Below are positions 26,171-34,956 of a DNA stretch of 64,000 nt, piece by piece. Within the stretch, counting starts at the first letter, position 1. Every line of letters starts with the position of its first letter. The notes below the pieces were generated by a model, which had not been told where the DNA came from, did not search any database, and was given only the letters and a program-made list of their open reading frames with translations. The stretch comes from Pseudomonas sp. F(2018) (lineage in GTDB: Bacteria > Pseudomonadota > Gammaproteobacteria > Pseudomonadales > Pseudomonadaceae): contig NZ_SCOM01000002.1 in the NCBI RefSeq assembly GCF_005508865.1, positions 1,116,001 through 1,180,000 of the forward strand, in the 5' to 3' direction. The position numbers and the translations under genes were made by a program.

Positions 26171-27424
26171 ATGAACAAACTCAAGCTGGTGATGGTAGGC
26201 AACGGCATGGCCGGGGTCAGAACCCTGGAGGAGCTGCTCAAGCTCGCCCCCGACCTGTACGAGATCACCGTGTTCGGCGCCGAGCCGCACCCCAACTACA
26301 ACCGCATCCTGCTGTCCCCGGTGCTGGCCGGCGAGCAGAGCTTCGACGACATCGTGCTCAACGGCCTCGACTGGTACGAGCAGCACGGCATCGACCTGCG
26401 CCTGGGGCGCAAGGTGGTGAGCATCGACCGCAAGAAGCGTGTGGTCACCGCCGACGACGGCAGCAGCGCCCAGTACGACCGCCTGATCCTGGCCACCGGC
26501 TCCAACCCCTTCATCCTGCCGGTACCGGGCAACCGCCTGGAGGGCGTGATCGCCTACCGCGACATCGCCGACACCGAAATGATGATGCAGACCGCGCGTA
26601 CCCACAGCCACGCGGTGGTGATCGGCGGCGGCCTGCTCGGCCTGGAGGCGGCCAACGGCCTGCGCCAGCGCGGCATGGACGTGACCGTGGTGCACCTGGC
26701 GGACTGGCTGCTGGAGCGCCAGCTGGACCGCACCGCCGGTGAGCTGCTGAAGCAGGCGCTGGAAGCGCGAGGTATCCGCTTCCGCCTGCGCGAACAGACC
26801 GAAGAGCTGCACGACTACGGCACCGGCCGCGTCTGCGCCGTGCAGTTCAAGAGCGGTGACACCATTCCCGCCGACCTGGTGGTGATGGCCGCCGGCGTGC
26901 GCCCCAACACCGAGCTGGCGGAGAAGGCCGGCATCCCCTGCAACCGCGGCATCCAGGTCGACGACTGCCTGCAGACCTACGACCCGCGCGTCTACGCGGT
27001 CGGCGAATGCGCCAACCATCGCGGCATCGCCTACGGCCTGGTCGCCCCGCTGTTCGAGCAGGCCAAGGTCTGTGCCAACCACCTGGCCATGCTCGGCACC
27101 GCCCGCTACCAGGGCTCGGTGATCTCCACCAAGCTCAAGGTCACCGGCATCGACCTGTTCTCCGCCGGCAATTTCATGGGCGGTGACGACACCGAGACCA
27201 TTACCCTCTCCGACCCCATCGGCAGCGTGTACAAGAAGCTGGTGATCAAGGACGACGTGCTGGTCGGTGGCTGCCTGTACGGCGACACCCAGGACGGCGG
27301 CTGGTACTTCCAGCAGATCTGCGGCGGCGCCGACATCAGCGGCGTGCGCGATCACCTGATGTTCGGCCAGGCCAGCATCGATGCGGCCGGTCTGAGCGCG
27401 ATCGAAGGTGCCGCCCGTGCATGA
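26171..27424 (+). CDS. FAD/NAD(P)H-dependent electron-transfer subunit of nitrate reductase (NirB N-terminal-like)
   Basis: A 417-residue flavoprotein. The FAD site is VMVGNGMAGVRTLEEL, the NAD(P)H site is VVIGGGLLGLEAANGLRQ, and YAVGECANHRG is the second FAD contact. It corresponds to the reductase half of NirB but lacks the siroheme and 4Fe-4S parts, so it should not reduce nitrite. It most likely passes electrons from NAD(P)H to the nitrate reductase encoded next. AGGAGAG precedes the ATG. Its end overlaps the nasC start. Confidence 0.85.
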   Translation: MNKLKLVMVGNGMAGVRTLEELLKLAPDLYEITVFGAEPHPNYNRILLSPVLAGEQSFDDIVLNGLDWYEQHGIDLRLGRKVVSIDRKKRVVTADDGSSAQYDRLILATGSNPFILPVPGNRLEGVIAYRDIADTEMMMQTARTHSHAVVIGGGLLGLEAANGLRQRGMDVTVVHLADWLLERQLDRTAGELLKQALEARGIRFRLREQTEELHDYGTGRVCAVQFKSGDTIPADLVVMAAGVRPNTELAEKAGIPCNRGIQVDDCLQTYDPRVYAVGECANHRGIAYGLVAPLFEQAKVCANHLAMLGTARYQGSVISTKLKVTGIDLFSAGNFMGGDDTETITLSDPIGSVYKKLVIKDDVLVGGCLYGDTQDGGWYFQQICGGADISGVRDHLMFGQASIDAAGLSAIEGAARA

Positions 27425-30152
27425 AGCCGCCCTGCAACCCGCCACCCGGATCACCGCCGCCACCTGCTGCTACTGCGGCGTGGGCTGCGGCGTGCTGATC
27501 GAACACGACGGCGCGAAGATCCTCGGCGTGCAGGGCGACCCGAGCCACCCGGCGAATCACGGCAAACTCTGCAGCAAGGGTTCGACCTTGCACCTGACCG
27601 GCGACCTCGACGCCCGCGCCCTGTACCCTGAGCTGCGCCTGGGCAAGGGCCTGGCCCGCGCCCGCAGCAGCTGGGACAGCGCCCTGGAGCACGCCGCCAA
27701 TGTGTTCTCCGAGACCATCCGCGAGCACGGCCCGGACAGCGTGGCCTTCTACATCTCCGGCCAGCTGCTGACCGAGGATTACTACGCCTTCAACAAGCTG
27801 GCGCGGGCCCTGGTCGGCACCAACAATATCGACAGCAACTCGCGCCTGTGCATGAGCTCGGCGGTGGTCGGCTACAAGCGCAGCCTGGGCGCCGACGCTC
27901 CACCCTGCAGCTACGAAGACATCGAGCAGGCCGACTGCCTACTGATCGCCGGCAGCAACATGGCCTACGCGCACCCCATCCTGTTCCGTCGCCTGGAAGC
28001 GGCCAAGGCCGCGCGGCCGGACATGCAGATCATCGTCGTCGACCCGCGGCGCACCGATACCTGCGACCTGGCGGACCTGCACCTGGCCATCGCCCCGGGC
28101 ACCGACGTGGCGCTGTTCCACGGCCTGCTGCACCTGTTGCTGGCGGGTGGCGACTATGACTTCGCCTTTATCGAGGCCCATACCGAAGGCTTCGACGCCC
28201 TGCGCGAACTGGCTGCCGACTACCCGCCGAGCGAAGTGGCGCGCCTGTGCGGCATCGACGAGGCCGACCTGCGCCGCGCCGCCGAGCTGATCGGTCGTTC
28301 TCCTGCCTTCCTCTCGCTGTGGTGCATGGGCCTCAACCAGTCCACTGCTGGCAGCGCCAAGAACAGCGCGCTGATCAACCTGCACCTGGCCACCGGCCAG
28401 ATCGGCAAGGTCGGCGCAGGGCCCTTCTCGCTCACCGGCCAGCCCAACGCCATGGGCGGTCGCGAGACCGGCAGCCTGAGCAACCTACTGCCCGGCCACC
28501 GCGAGGCCGGCAATGCCGAGCACCGCGCCGAAGTCGCCCGCTACTGGGGCGTGGACGGCCTGCCGGAAAGCACCGGTCTGTCCGCCATTGAGCTGTTCGA
28601 GGCGGTGCGCGTCGGCAAGATCAAGGCCCTGTGGATCGCCTGCACCAACCCTGCGCAATCGCTGCCGGACCAACAAAAGGTCCATGAGGCCCTGGCCGCC
28701 TGCCCCTTCGTGGTGGTGCAGGAAGCCTTCTTCACCACCGAGACCTGCCACTACGCCGACCTCCTGCTCCCGGCCGCCAGCTGGGGAGAAAAAGAAGGCA
28801 GCGTGACCAACTCCGAGCGGCGCATCACCCATGTGCGCCGCGCCGTGCCAGCGCCCGCAGAGGCGCGGCCGGACTGGGCGATCGTCTGTGACTTCGCCCG
28901 TCGCCTGGAACAACAACTACGCCCCGGCCTGCCCAGCCTGTTCGACTTCGCCAGCGCGCAAGCGCTGTTCGAGGAATACAAGCACCTGACCCAAGGCCGC
29001 GATCTGGACCTCTCCGGTCTCAGCTACGCGATCCTGGACGACCAAGGTCCGCAACAATGGCCCTTCCCGGCCGGCGCCCAACAGGGCACCGCGCGTCTGT
29101 ACGGGAACGGCATCTTCCCCACCGCCAGCGGCCGCGCGCGCTTCGTCGCCGATCCGTTCGTACCGGCCAGGGAGCGCCGGGAGAGCGGCTTCCCGCTACT
29201 GCTCAACACCGGACGCCTGCGCGACCAGTGGCACGGCATGAGCCGCACCGGCACCGCGGCACGGCTGTTCGGCCATGCTCCCGAGGCGGTGCTCGGCCTG
29301 CACCCGGACGAGCTGCGCCAGCGCGGCCTGCAGGCCGGCGAACTGATTCATCTGCGCAGCCGTCGCGGCGGCCTGATCCTGCCGGTGCAAGCCGACGACG
29401 CCCTGCAGCCGGGCCAGGCCTATCTGCCGATGCACTGGGGCGATCGCTTCCTCAAGGGCCTGGGCACCAACGTGCTGACCCAGCCGGCCTTCGACCCGCT
29501 GTCCAAGCAGCCGGAGCTGAAGCTCAGCGCCGTGGAAGTCGAGCGTGCCGAGCTGCCGTGGCAATTCTTCGCCCTGGTCGAAGGCGATGTGCAGCGCCGC
29601 CTCACCGCCCTGCGCCCGCTGTTCGAGCGCTTCGCCTACGCCAGCCTGACACCGACCGGCCGCGAGCAGCGCCCCGCCCTGCTGATCCGCGCGGCAGCAG
29701 CAGAAGCACCGGATGCCGAACTGCTGGCCGAGATCGACAGCCTGCTCGGCGTCGACCAGGGCCCGGTGCTGGCCTATGACGACACCACGCGCCGCGTCGG
29801 CAAGCGCGTGCGCATCGAGGACGGGCGCATCGTCGCCGTGCGCCTGGCCGGCGAGACCGCCGCTCGCGACTGGCTCAAGGGGCTGTGGGAACAGGGCAGC
29901 ACCGAAGCCGACCTGCGCCGCTGGCTGCTCGCCCCGCTGGCCACCCCGCCAGGTGGCGGCATGCAGGCCAGCAAGACCCTGTGCAACTGCATGAACGTCA
30001 GCCAGGACGCCGTGTGCGCCGGCATCGCCCGCGGTCTGGACCTGGACGGCCTCAAGCGCGAGCTGAAATGCGGCACCAGCTGCGGCTCGTGCGTGCCGGA
30101 AATCAAACGACTGCTGGTCACCCAGGTGACCGCCGTCGCCGTGGAAGCCTGA
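27417..30152 (+). CDS. nasC: Assimilatory nitrate reductase, catalytic subunit
   Basis: A 911-residue cytoplasmic molybdoenzyme that reduces nitrate to nitrite. The N-terminal 4Fe-4S motif is CCYCGVGCGV with the last cysteine in GKLCSKG. The molybdenum ligand cysteine is in NSRLCMSSAVVG. After the bis-MGD domains, the C-terminus (about residues 855-905) is a BFD-type 2Fe-2S domain with CNCMN and CGTSCGSC. This extra domain probably accepts electrons from the FAD protein. A GTG at 27417 with GAAGG upstream is preferred; the GTG at 27408 is an alternative. It overlaps the FAD gene. Confidence 0.94.
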   Translation: MHEAALQPATRITAATCCYCGVGCGVLIEHDGAKILGVQGDPSHPANHGKLCSKGSTLHLTGDLDARALYPELRLGKGLARARSSWDSALEHAANVFSETIREHGPDSVAFYISGQLLTEDYYAFNKLARALVGTNNIDSNSRLCMSSAVVGYKRSLGADAPPCSYEDIEQADCLLIAGSNMAYAHPILFRRLEAAKAARPDMQIIVVDPRRTDTCDLADLHLAIAPGTDVALFHGLLHLLLAGGDYDFAFIEAHTEGFDALRELAADYPPSEVARLCGIDEADLRRAAELIGRSPAFLSLWCMGLNQSTAGSAKNSALINLHLATGQIGKVGAGPFSLTGQPNAMGGRETGSLSNLLPGHREAGNAEHRAEVARYWGVDGLPESTGLSAIELFEAVRVGKIKALWIACTNPAQSLPDQQKVHEALAACPFVVVQEAFFTTETCHYADLLLPAASWGEKEGSVTNSERRITHVRRAVPAPAEARPDWAIVCDFARRLEQQLRPGLPSLFDFASAQALFEEYKHLTQGRDLDLSGLSYAILDDQGPQQWPFPAGAQQGTARLYGNGIFPTASGRARFVADPFVPARERRESGFPLLLNTGRLRDQWHGMSRTGTAARLFGHAPEAVLGLHPDELRQRGLQAGELIHLRSRRGGLILPVQADDALQPGQAYLPMHWGDRFLKGLGTNVLTQPAFDPLSKQPELKLSAVEVERAELPWQFFALVEGDVQRRLTALRPLFERFAYASLTPTGREQRPALLIRAAAAEAPDAELLAEIDSLLGVDQGPVLAYDDTTRRVGKRVRIEDGRIVAVRLAGETAARDWLKGLWEQGSTEADLRRWLLAPLATPPGGGMQASKTLCNCMNVSQDAVCAGIARGLDLDGLKRELKCGTSCGSCVPEIKRLLVTQVTAVAVEA

Positions 30153-30163
30153 GGAGTAGAACC

Positions 30164-30901
30164 ATGAATGCAAAAGTCTGGCTGGTGGGCGCAGGCCCTG
30201 GCGATCCGGAATTGCTGACCCTCAAGGCGGTGAAGGCCCTGCAACGGGCCGATATCGTGATGATCGACGACTTGGTCAACCCCGCCGTGCTGGAGCACTG
30301 CCCGGACGCCCGCATCGTGCCGGTGGGCAAGCGCGGCGGCTGCCGCTCCACCCCGCAGGCCTTCATCCATCGTCTGCTGCTGCGCTATGCGCGCCAGGGC
30401 AAGTGCGTGGTGCGCCTGAAGGGCGGCGACCCGTGCATCTTCGGTCGCGGCAGCGAGGAAGCCGACTGGCTCACCACACACGGCGTGGAAGTGGAGATGG
30501 TCAACGGCATCACCGCCGGCCTGGCCGGCGCCACCAACTGCGGCATCCCCCTGACCCTGCGCGGCGTGGCCCGCGGCGTGACCCTGGTCACCGCCCATAC
30601 CCAGGACGATAGCAGCCTCAACTGGCAGGCCCTTGCTCAGGGCGGCACCACCCTGGTGGTGTACATGGGCGTGGCCAAGCTGCCGGAGGTACGCGACAGC
30701 CTGCTGGCCGGCGGCATACGCGGCGACATGCCGGTGGCGATGATCGAGAACGCCTCGCTGCCACAGCAGCGCGAGTGCCGCAGCACCCTGGCCGGTATGC
30801 AGCAGGCCGCTACCGACTTCCAGCTGAAGAGCCCGGCGATCCTGGTGATCGGCGAAGTGGCTGCGCAGCAACAGATTCAAGCTTTGGCAGAGATTGCCTG
30901 A
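30164..30901 (+). CDS. cobA: Uroporphyrinogen-III C-methyltransferase
   Basis: A 245-residue SAM-dependent methyltransferase that makes precorrin-2, the precursor of siroheme and cobalamin. Family motifs are VGAGPGDPELLTLKA, VRLKGGDPCIFGRGSEE and TLVVYMG. It is the short single-domain form without the CysG oxidase part. It lies 11 bases after nasC with AGGAG before the ATG, so it belongs to the nitrate operon. Its role there is to supply siroheme for a nitrite reductase, which is not encoded in this window. Confidence 0.95.
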   Translation: MNAKVWLVGAGPGDPELLTLKAVKALQRADIVMIDDLVNPAVLEHCPDARIVPVGKRGGCRSTPQAFIHRLLLRYARQGKCVVRLKGGDPCIFGRGSEEADWLTTHGVEVEMVNGITAGLAGATNCGIPLTLRGVARGVTLVTAHTQDDSSLNWQALAQGGTTLVVYMGVAKLPEVRDSLLAGGIRGDMPVAMIENASLPQQRECRSTLAGMQQAATDFQLKSPAILVIGEVAAQQQIQALAEIA

Positions 30902-30930
30902 TCCCCTTCGCTCCTGCGGAGTAGTGCTTA

Positions 30931-30960
30931 GCCCGGCCGGTTTGGCCGGGCTTTTTTTTT
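30931..30960 (+). terminator. Intrinsic terminator of the nitrate operon
   Basis: A perfect 8-bp stem GCCCGGCC/GGCCGGGC with a 5-base loop is followed by nine T. It ends the cobA transcript. Confidence 0.95.
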
Positions 30961-31004
30961 GCCCGTGTACCGGCCATGTCCTGTCGATGCCGGATCGCGG
31001 GCCC

Positions 31005-31031
31005 ACAAAAAAGCCCGGTCAATGACCGGGC
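31005..31031 (-). terminator. Intrinsic terminator of the acyl-CoA synthetase gene
   Basis: A perfect 8-bp stem GCCCGGTC/GACCGGGC has an A run on its left side, giving a T run on the minus strand. It lies 28 bases beyond the stop of the synthetase gene. Confidence 0.88.
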
Positions 31032-31058
31032 TTGGATGACCATCAGCTGCGCAGGCGA

Positions 31059-32720
31059 CTAGCCGACCTGCTGGTGCCAGACCACGCCTTCGCGGCGCTG
31101 GCCCCAGGCATCGAAGTGCGGGCTGTAGGCAGTCTCCACCGAGGCGCGCTTGATCTTCAGGGTCGGCGTGAGGAAGCCGTTGTCCACCGCCCAGACTTCC
31201 GGCACCAGCACCAGGCCGTTGAGCTGCTCGTGCTTGTCCAGCACCTGGTTGGTCTCTTCCAGCAGGCGCTTGAGGCTGCCCTCCAGCTGCTCGCGAGACT
31301 CCTTGCGCCCGGCCTCGGACAGCACGCACAGGGCCAACGGCTGCGGCAGGCCGTCACCGACCACGCAGACCTGCTCGATATGGCTGTGCACGGCCAGGCG
31401 GTTCTCGATCGGCGCCGGGGCCACGTACTTGCCCTTGCTGGTCTTGAAGATCTCCTTGATCCGCCCGGTCAGGCGCAGGTTGCCCTCGGCGTCCTGCTCG
31501 CCCTTGTCGCCGGTGCGCAGGTAGCCGTCTTCGGTGAGCACCTCGGCGGTCTTGCCCGGCTCCTTGTAGTAGCCCTGCATGGTGGAGCCGCTACGCACCA
31601 GCACCTCGCCCTCCTCGCTGATGCGCACCTCGGTGCCCGGGTTGTTCTGGCCGATCCAGCCCTTCTTGAACTTGCCGGGGCGACACACGTGCGAGTATCC
31701 GCAGTTCTCCGTCATGCCGTAGACCTCCTGCAGCTCCAAGCCCAGGCGGCGGTACCAGGCCAGCAGCGCGTCGGGCACCGGGGCGGCGCCGGACAGGGCG
31801 AACTGCACCGCATCCAGCCCCAGCCCGCGCAGCACCTTGCGCCCGAACAGGCGGCCGAGCAGCGGTATGGACAGGAGGAAATCGAGGCGCTGGGCCGGCA
31901 TCTTCGAGTAGACGCCCATCTGGAACTTGGTCCAGATCCGCGGCACGCCGAAGAACACCGTGGGCCGCGCGCGGCGCAGGTCGGCGAGGAAGGTGTCGAG
32001 GCTCTCGGCGAAGAACACGCTCATGCCGCTGTAAAGCGAGTTGAGCTCGACGAACATGCGCTCGGCCACGTGGCACAGCGGCAGGTAGGACAGCGCGCGG
32101 TCCTGCTCGCCGACACCGAACAGCTCGGTGGCATGGCTGGCGGTGAAACCGAAGTTGCCGAAGTTGTGCATCACGCCCTTGGGCATGCCGGTGGTGCCGG
32201 AGGTGTAGATGATGGTGGCGAGCTGGTCGGGTTGGCTGCGTGGCTGGTCCTGGATCGGCGCGCAGGCCTGCAGGTCGCTCCACTGCTTGTCGAAGCTGCC
32301 TTCGGCGTGCAGCGGCAGGGCCACGGTGATCACCCCCTCGGGTACGCCGGGGGCCATCGCCGGCCAGTCGTCGAGCTTGCCGATAAAGGCCACTTTCGCC
32401 TCCGCATGCTCCAGCACCTGGCGCACCGACTCGGCGGTGAGATTGGGATACAGCGGCACCGAGACGTGCCCGGCCATCCAGATGGCCAGATCGGTGACTA
32501 TCCAGTGGGCGCTGTTCTTGGAAATGATCGATATCTTGCTGCCCTGCGGCAGCTCCAGGCTGCGCAGCCAGCTGGCGGCGCGGCGGGCCTGCTCGCCCAC
32601 CTCGGCCCAGGTCAGCTGTTCCACCCGACCACCGCCCTGAGGCTGGATCAGGTAGGTCTTGTTCGGATGACGCGACTCGCGCTCGAAAAACGCTTCGAGC
32701 GGCAAACGGACTGCACTGGC
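31059..32720 (-). CDS. AMP-binding acyl-CoA synthetase (long-chain FACS-like)
   Basis: A 553-residue adenylate-forming enzyme. The phosphate loop TIIYTSGTTGMPKGVMHN, the motif EVYGMTENCGYSH and the region YLRTGDKGEQDAEGN are all typical, and LTGRIKEIFKTSKGKYVAP carries the C-terminal lysine region. It should activate a fatty or other carboxylic acid as its CoA ester with ATP. Translation most likely starts at GTG 32720, which has a perfect AAGGAGG site. It is a single-gene unit with its own terminator. Confidence 0.9.
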   Translation of the reverse strand, partial: ASAVRLPLEAFFERESRHPNKTYLIQPQGGGRVEQLTWAEVGEQARRAASWLRSLELPQGSKISIISKNSAHWIVTDLAIWMAGHVSVPLYPNLTAESVRQVLEHAEAKVAFIGKLDDWPAMAPGVPEGVITVALPLHAEGSFDKQWSDLQACAPIQDQPRSQPDQLATIIYTSGTTGMPKGVMHNFGNFGFTASHATELFGVGEQDRALSYLPLCHVAERMFVELNSLYSGMSVFFAESLDTFLADLRRARPTVFFGVPRIWTKFQMGVYSKMPAQRLDFLLSIPLLGRLFGRKVLRGLGLDAVQFALSGAAPVPDALLAWYRRLGLELQEVYGMTENCGYSHVCRPGKFKKGWIGQNNPGTEVRISEEGEVLVRSGSTMQGYYKEPGKTAEVLTEDGYLRTGDKGEQDAEGNLRLTGRIKEIFKTSKGKYVAPAPIENRLAVHSHIEQVCVVGDGLPQPLALCVLSEAGRKESREQLEGSLKRLLEETNQVLDKHEQLNGLVLVPEVWAVDNGFLTPTLKIKRASVETAYSPHFDAWGQRREGVVWHQQVG

Positions 32721-32841
32721 CACGGGGCCTCCTTGTTTGTTGTTTTTGTCACAGGGAGCAACCAAGCACTTGCTTGGTCGAATATTCCATGCGTCAGGAG
32801 GTGCGGCAAGTGAAGAAATGTTACAGGAGCGCAGCGCCGCT

Positions 32842-33294
32842 CTAGTGCGGGTGATGCAGGCCGGCCAGGTGCATCAGGCCAGGCACGATGTCGCCGTCGA
32901 GGGCGACCAGGCTGGCGGTGTGCAGGCCCAGGGGTTGCTGCAGATTGCCGTGCAGCAGGAAGCCGGAAAGGTTGCCGAGCAGCGGGTTATGGCTGACCAG
33001 CAGGCACTCACCGGGATAGTGCTCGAGGCGGTCGGCGGCCGAACGCGGCGAGTCTTCAGGGGTGGCCCAGTCCACCGTGGTCAGCGGCAGCGTGAGGCCG
33101 AGGGTCTCGCGCACCAGCTCGGCTGTCTGCTGGGCACGCAGGTAGGGGCTGACCAGGATGTGCGCCAGCTCCCGGCCACGCAGGTGCTCGGCGCTCTTGC
33201 GCACTTCCTTGCGACCGCGCTCGGTGAGGGCCCGCTCCGCGTCGCTGCGCGCACGCGGTTCGGCCTCGCCGTGGCGCAGCAGCCAGAGGATCAC
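32842..33294 (-). CDS. sixA: Phosphohistidine phosphatase
   Basis: A 150-residue histidine-phosphatase-fold protein. The catalytic RHG motif is LLRHGEAEPRA (H8), and the second histidine is in LLVSHNPLLGNL. The length matches SixA, which removes phosphate from histidine of HPt or NPr-type proteins. It overlaps the DUF4389 gene by 4 bases and is the last gene of gpsA-DUF4389-sixA. Confidence 0.9.
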   Translation of the reverse strand: MILWLLRHGEAEPRARSDAERALTERGRKEVRKSAEHLRGRELAHILVSPYLRAQQTAELVRETLGLTLPLTTVDWATPEDSPRSAADRLEHYPGECLLVSHNPLLGNLSGFLLHGNLQQPLGLHTASLVALDGDIVPGLMHLAGLHHPH

Positions 33295-33638
33295 AGCTTG
33301 GGTTCTTCGTCGCGCACCGGGTGCGGCGCCGGCGGGATGCTGTGCGGCTCGATGCCTTCCGGGGCACGCGGAGTCGGCCAGTCGGCGAACGGCCAGGGCT
33401 TCTCTTCACTGTTGAAGGTGCCGAAGCGGCCGATCTGCTGCAGGTACTGGCTGAGGCTGTCGCCGAAGCCCTGCAGGGTGCCGTTGGGTGCGCCGTAGAA
33501 CAGGCGATAGCCGATCTGCAGCAGCACCACGCCACCGAGGATGATCTCCGCTAGCTGCCAGACGATGGCGAAGATCACCATCCACAGAATGCGCAGGGCG
33601 ATGGATTCGCGCTCCAGTTCCTTGTTCGGTTCGCTCAT
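33291..33638 (-). CDS. DUF4389 membrane protein
   Basis: A 115-residue protein with one strong hydrophobic segment, or two close ones, at about residues 16-46, and a charged proline-rich tail. The sequence ERESIALRILWMVIFAIVWQLAE fits DUF4389. No activity is known. It lies 18 bases after gpsA and overlaps sixA, so it is co-expressed with both. Confidence 0.82.
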   Translation of the reverse strand: MSEPNKELERESIALRILWMVIFAIVWQLAEIILGGVVLLQIGYRLFYGAPNGTLQGFGDSLSQYLQQIGRFGTFNSEEKPWPFADWPTPRAPEGIEPHSIPPAPHPVRDEEPKL

Positions 33639-33656
33639 GGTGCTCTCCTTGGATGG

Positions 33657-34679
33657 TCAGAAACCGCTGGGTGAGATGAAATCCACGTCAGTTTTAGGTT
33701 CGCCGCGCATCAGCGCTTCGATCACCTGGGCCAGGGTGCGGCCCTCGAACAGAATGGCATGCAATCCGGCGACCAGAGGCATGTACACCTGCAGCTCCTC
33801 GGCCTTGTGCTTGAGCACCTTGAGCGTGTTGACGCCCTCGGCCACCTCGCCCAGGCGCGCCACCGCGTCCTCCAGGCTGAGGCCCTCGCCCAGGGCATAG
33901 CCGACCTGGTAGTTGCGGCTCTTCGGCGAGGAGCAGGTGACGATCAGGTCGCCGACCCCGGCCAGGCCGAGGAAGGTCATGGGGTTGGCGCCAAGCTTGA
34001 CGGCGAAGCGGGTCATTTCCGCCAGGGCGCGGGTGATCAGCATGCTCTTGGTGTTCTCACCCATGCCCATGGCCGCGGCCATGCCGGCGATGATGGCGTA
34101 GACGTTCTTCAGCGCGCCGCCCAGCTCCACACCGAAGCTGTCGCGGCTGGCATAGACGCGGAAAGTGCGACCATGCAGGGCCGACTGCACGCGCTGGCAA
34201 AGCTCGTCGTCCTCGCTGGCGATCACCGAGGCGGTCAACGCGTGTTCGGCGATCTCACGAGCCAGATTGGGGCCGGACAGCACGCCAATGCGCGCCTGCG
34301 GTGCCACTTCGGCGAGGATCTGGCTCATCAGCTTGAAGCCGTCGGCCTCGATGCCCTTGGTGGTGCTGACCAGCAGTTTGCCGGCCAGGGAATCGGCGAT
34401 CGGCTGCAGCACCTTGCGCAGAGCCGATGACGGCACGGCGACGAAGACCAGCTCGCAGGCCGCCAGGGTGGCCGGCAGGTCGGTGACCGGTTCGATGCCG
34501 GGCAGCAGCTTGATGCCCTTGAGGTAGCGCGGGTTCTCGCGCTGGGTGCGCATGGCCTCGGCCTGCTCGGGGTCGCGCATCCATTGCAGGACGCGCTGGC
34601 CGTTGGCGGCCAGGAGATTGGCGATGGCGGTGCCGAAGCTGCCGCCGCCCAGTACTGCAACAGGTTGTTGCTCGGTCAT
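33657..34679 (-). CDS. gpsA: Glycerol-3-phosphate dehydrogenase [NAD(P)+]
   Basis: A 340-residue cytoplasmic enzyme that reduces dihydroxyacetone phosphate to glycerol-3-phosphate for phospholipid synthesis. The dinucleotide site is [16 protein letters not shown], and further motifs are [30 protein letters not shown] and GVGDLIVTC. The length is usual. It is the first gene of an operon with DUF4389 and sixA. The 277 bases between it and the divergent kinase gene hold no other gene that I can see. Confidence 0.96.
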   Translation of the reverse strand: MTEQQPVAVLGGGSFGTAIANLLAANGQRVLQWMRDPEQAEAMRTQRENPRYLKGIKLLPGIEPVTDLPATLAACELVFVAVPSSALRKVLQPIADSLAGKLLVSTTKGIEADGFKLMSQILAEVAPQARIGVLSGPNLAREIAEHALTASVIASEDDELCQRVQSALHGRTFRVYASRDSFGVELGGALKNVYAIIAGMAAAMGMGENTKSMLITRALAEMTRFAVKLGANPMTFLGLAGVGDLIVTCSSPKSRNYQVGYALGEGLSLEDAVARLGEVAEGVNTLKVLKHKAEELQVYMPLVAGLHAILFEGRTLAQVIEALMRGEPKTDVDFISPSGF

Positions 34680-34956
34680 AAGAGTTCCAAACAGGCCATC
34701 CAGATGGCGAAAGCCGCATTATCACGAAGCCCCGGCCGACCGACCAGTCCCCAGCGTGACCCGCCGCGCAGAGCGTGCGCTGGCAAAGCTCGGCTTCTCG
34801 GTTAACATGCGGCAGTCATGCCCAGAGAACAAGGCCGTTCCGTGCTCACATCCCTTCCCCGCCGACTCCCGTGCCCAGGCTGCCGGGCCGCGCGGCGCGC
34901 AACACCCGAGCCTGCCAGCGTGGCGGGCCTCTCTCTGCGACTACGCGAGCCGGCCG

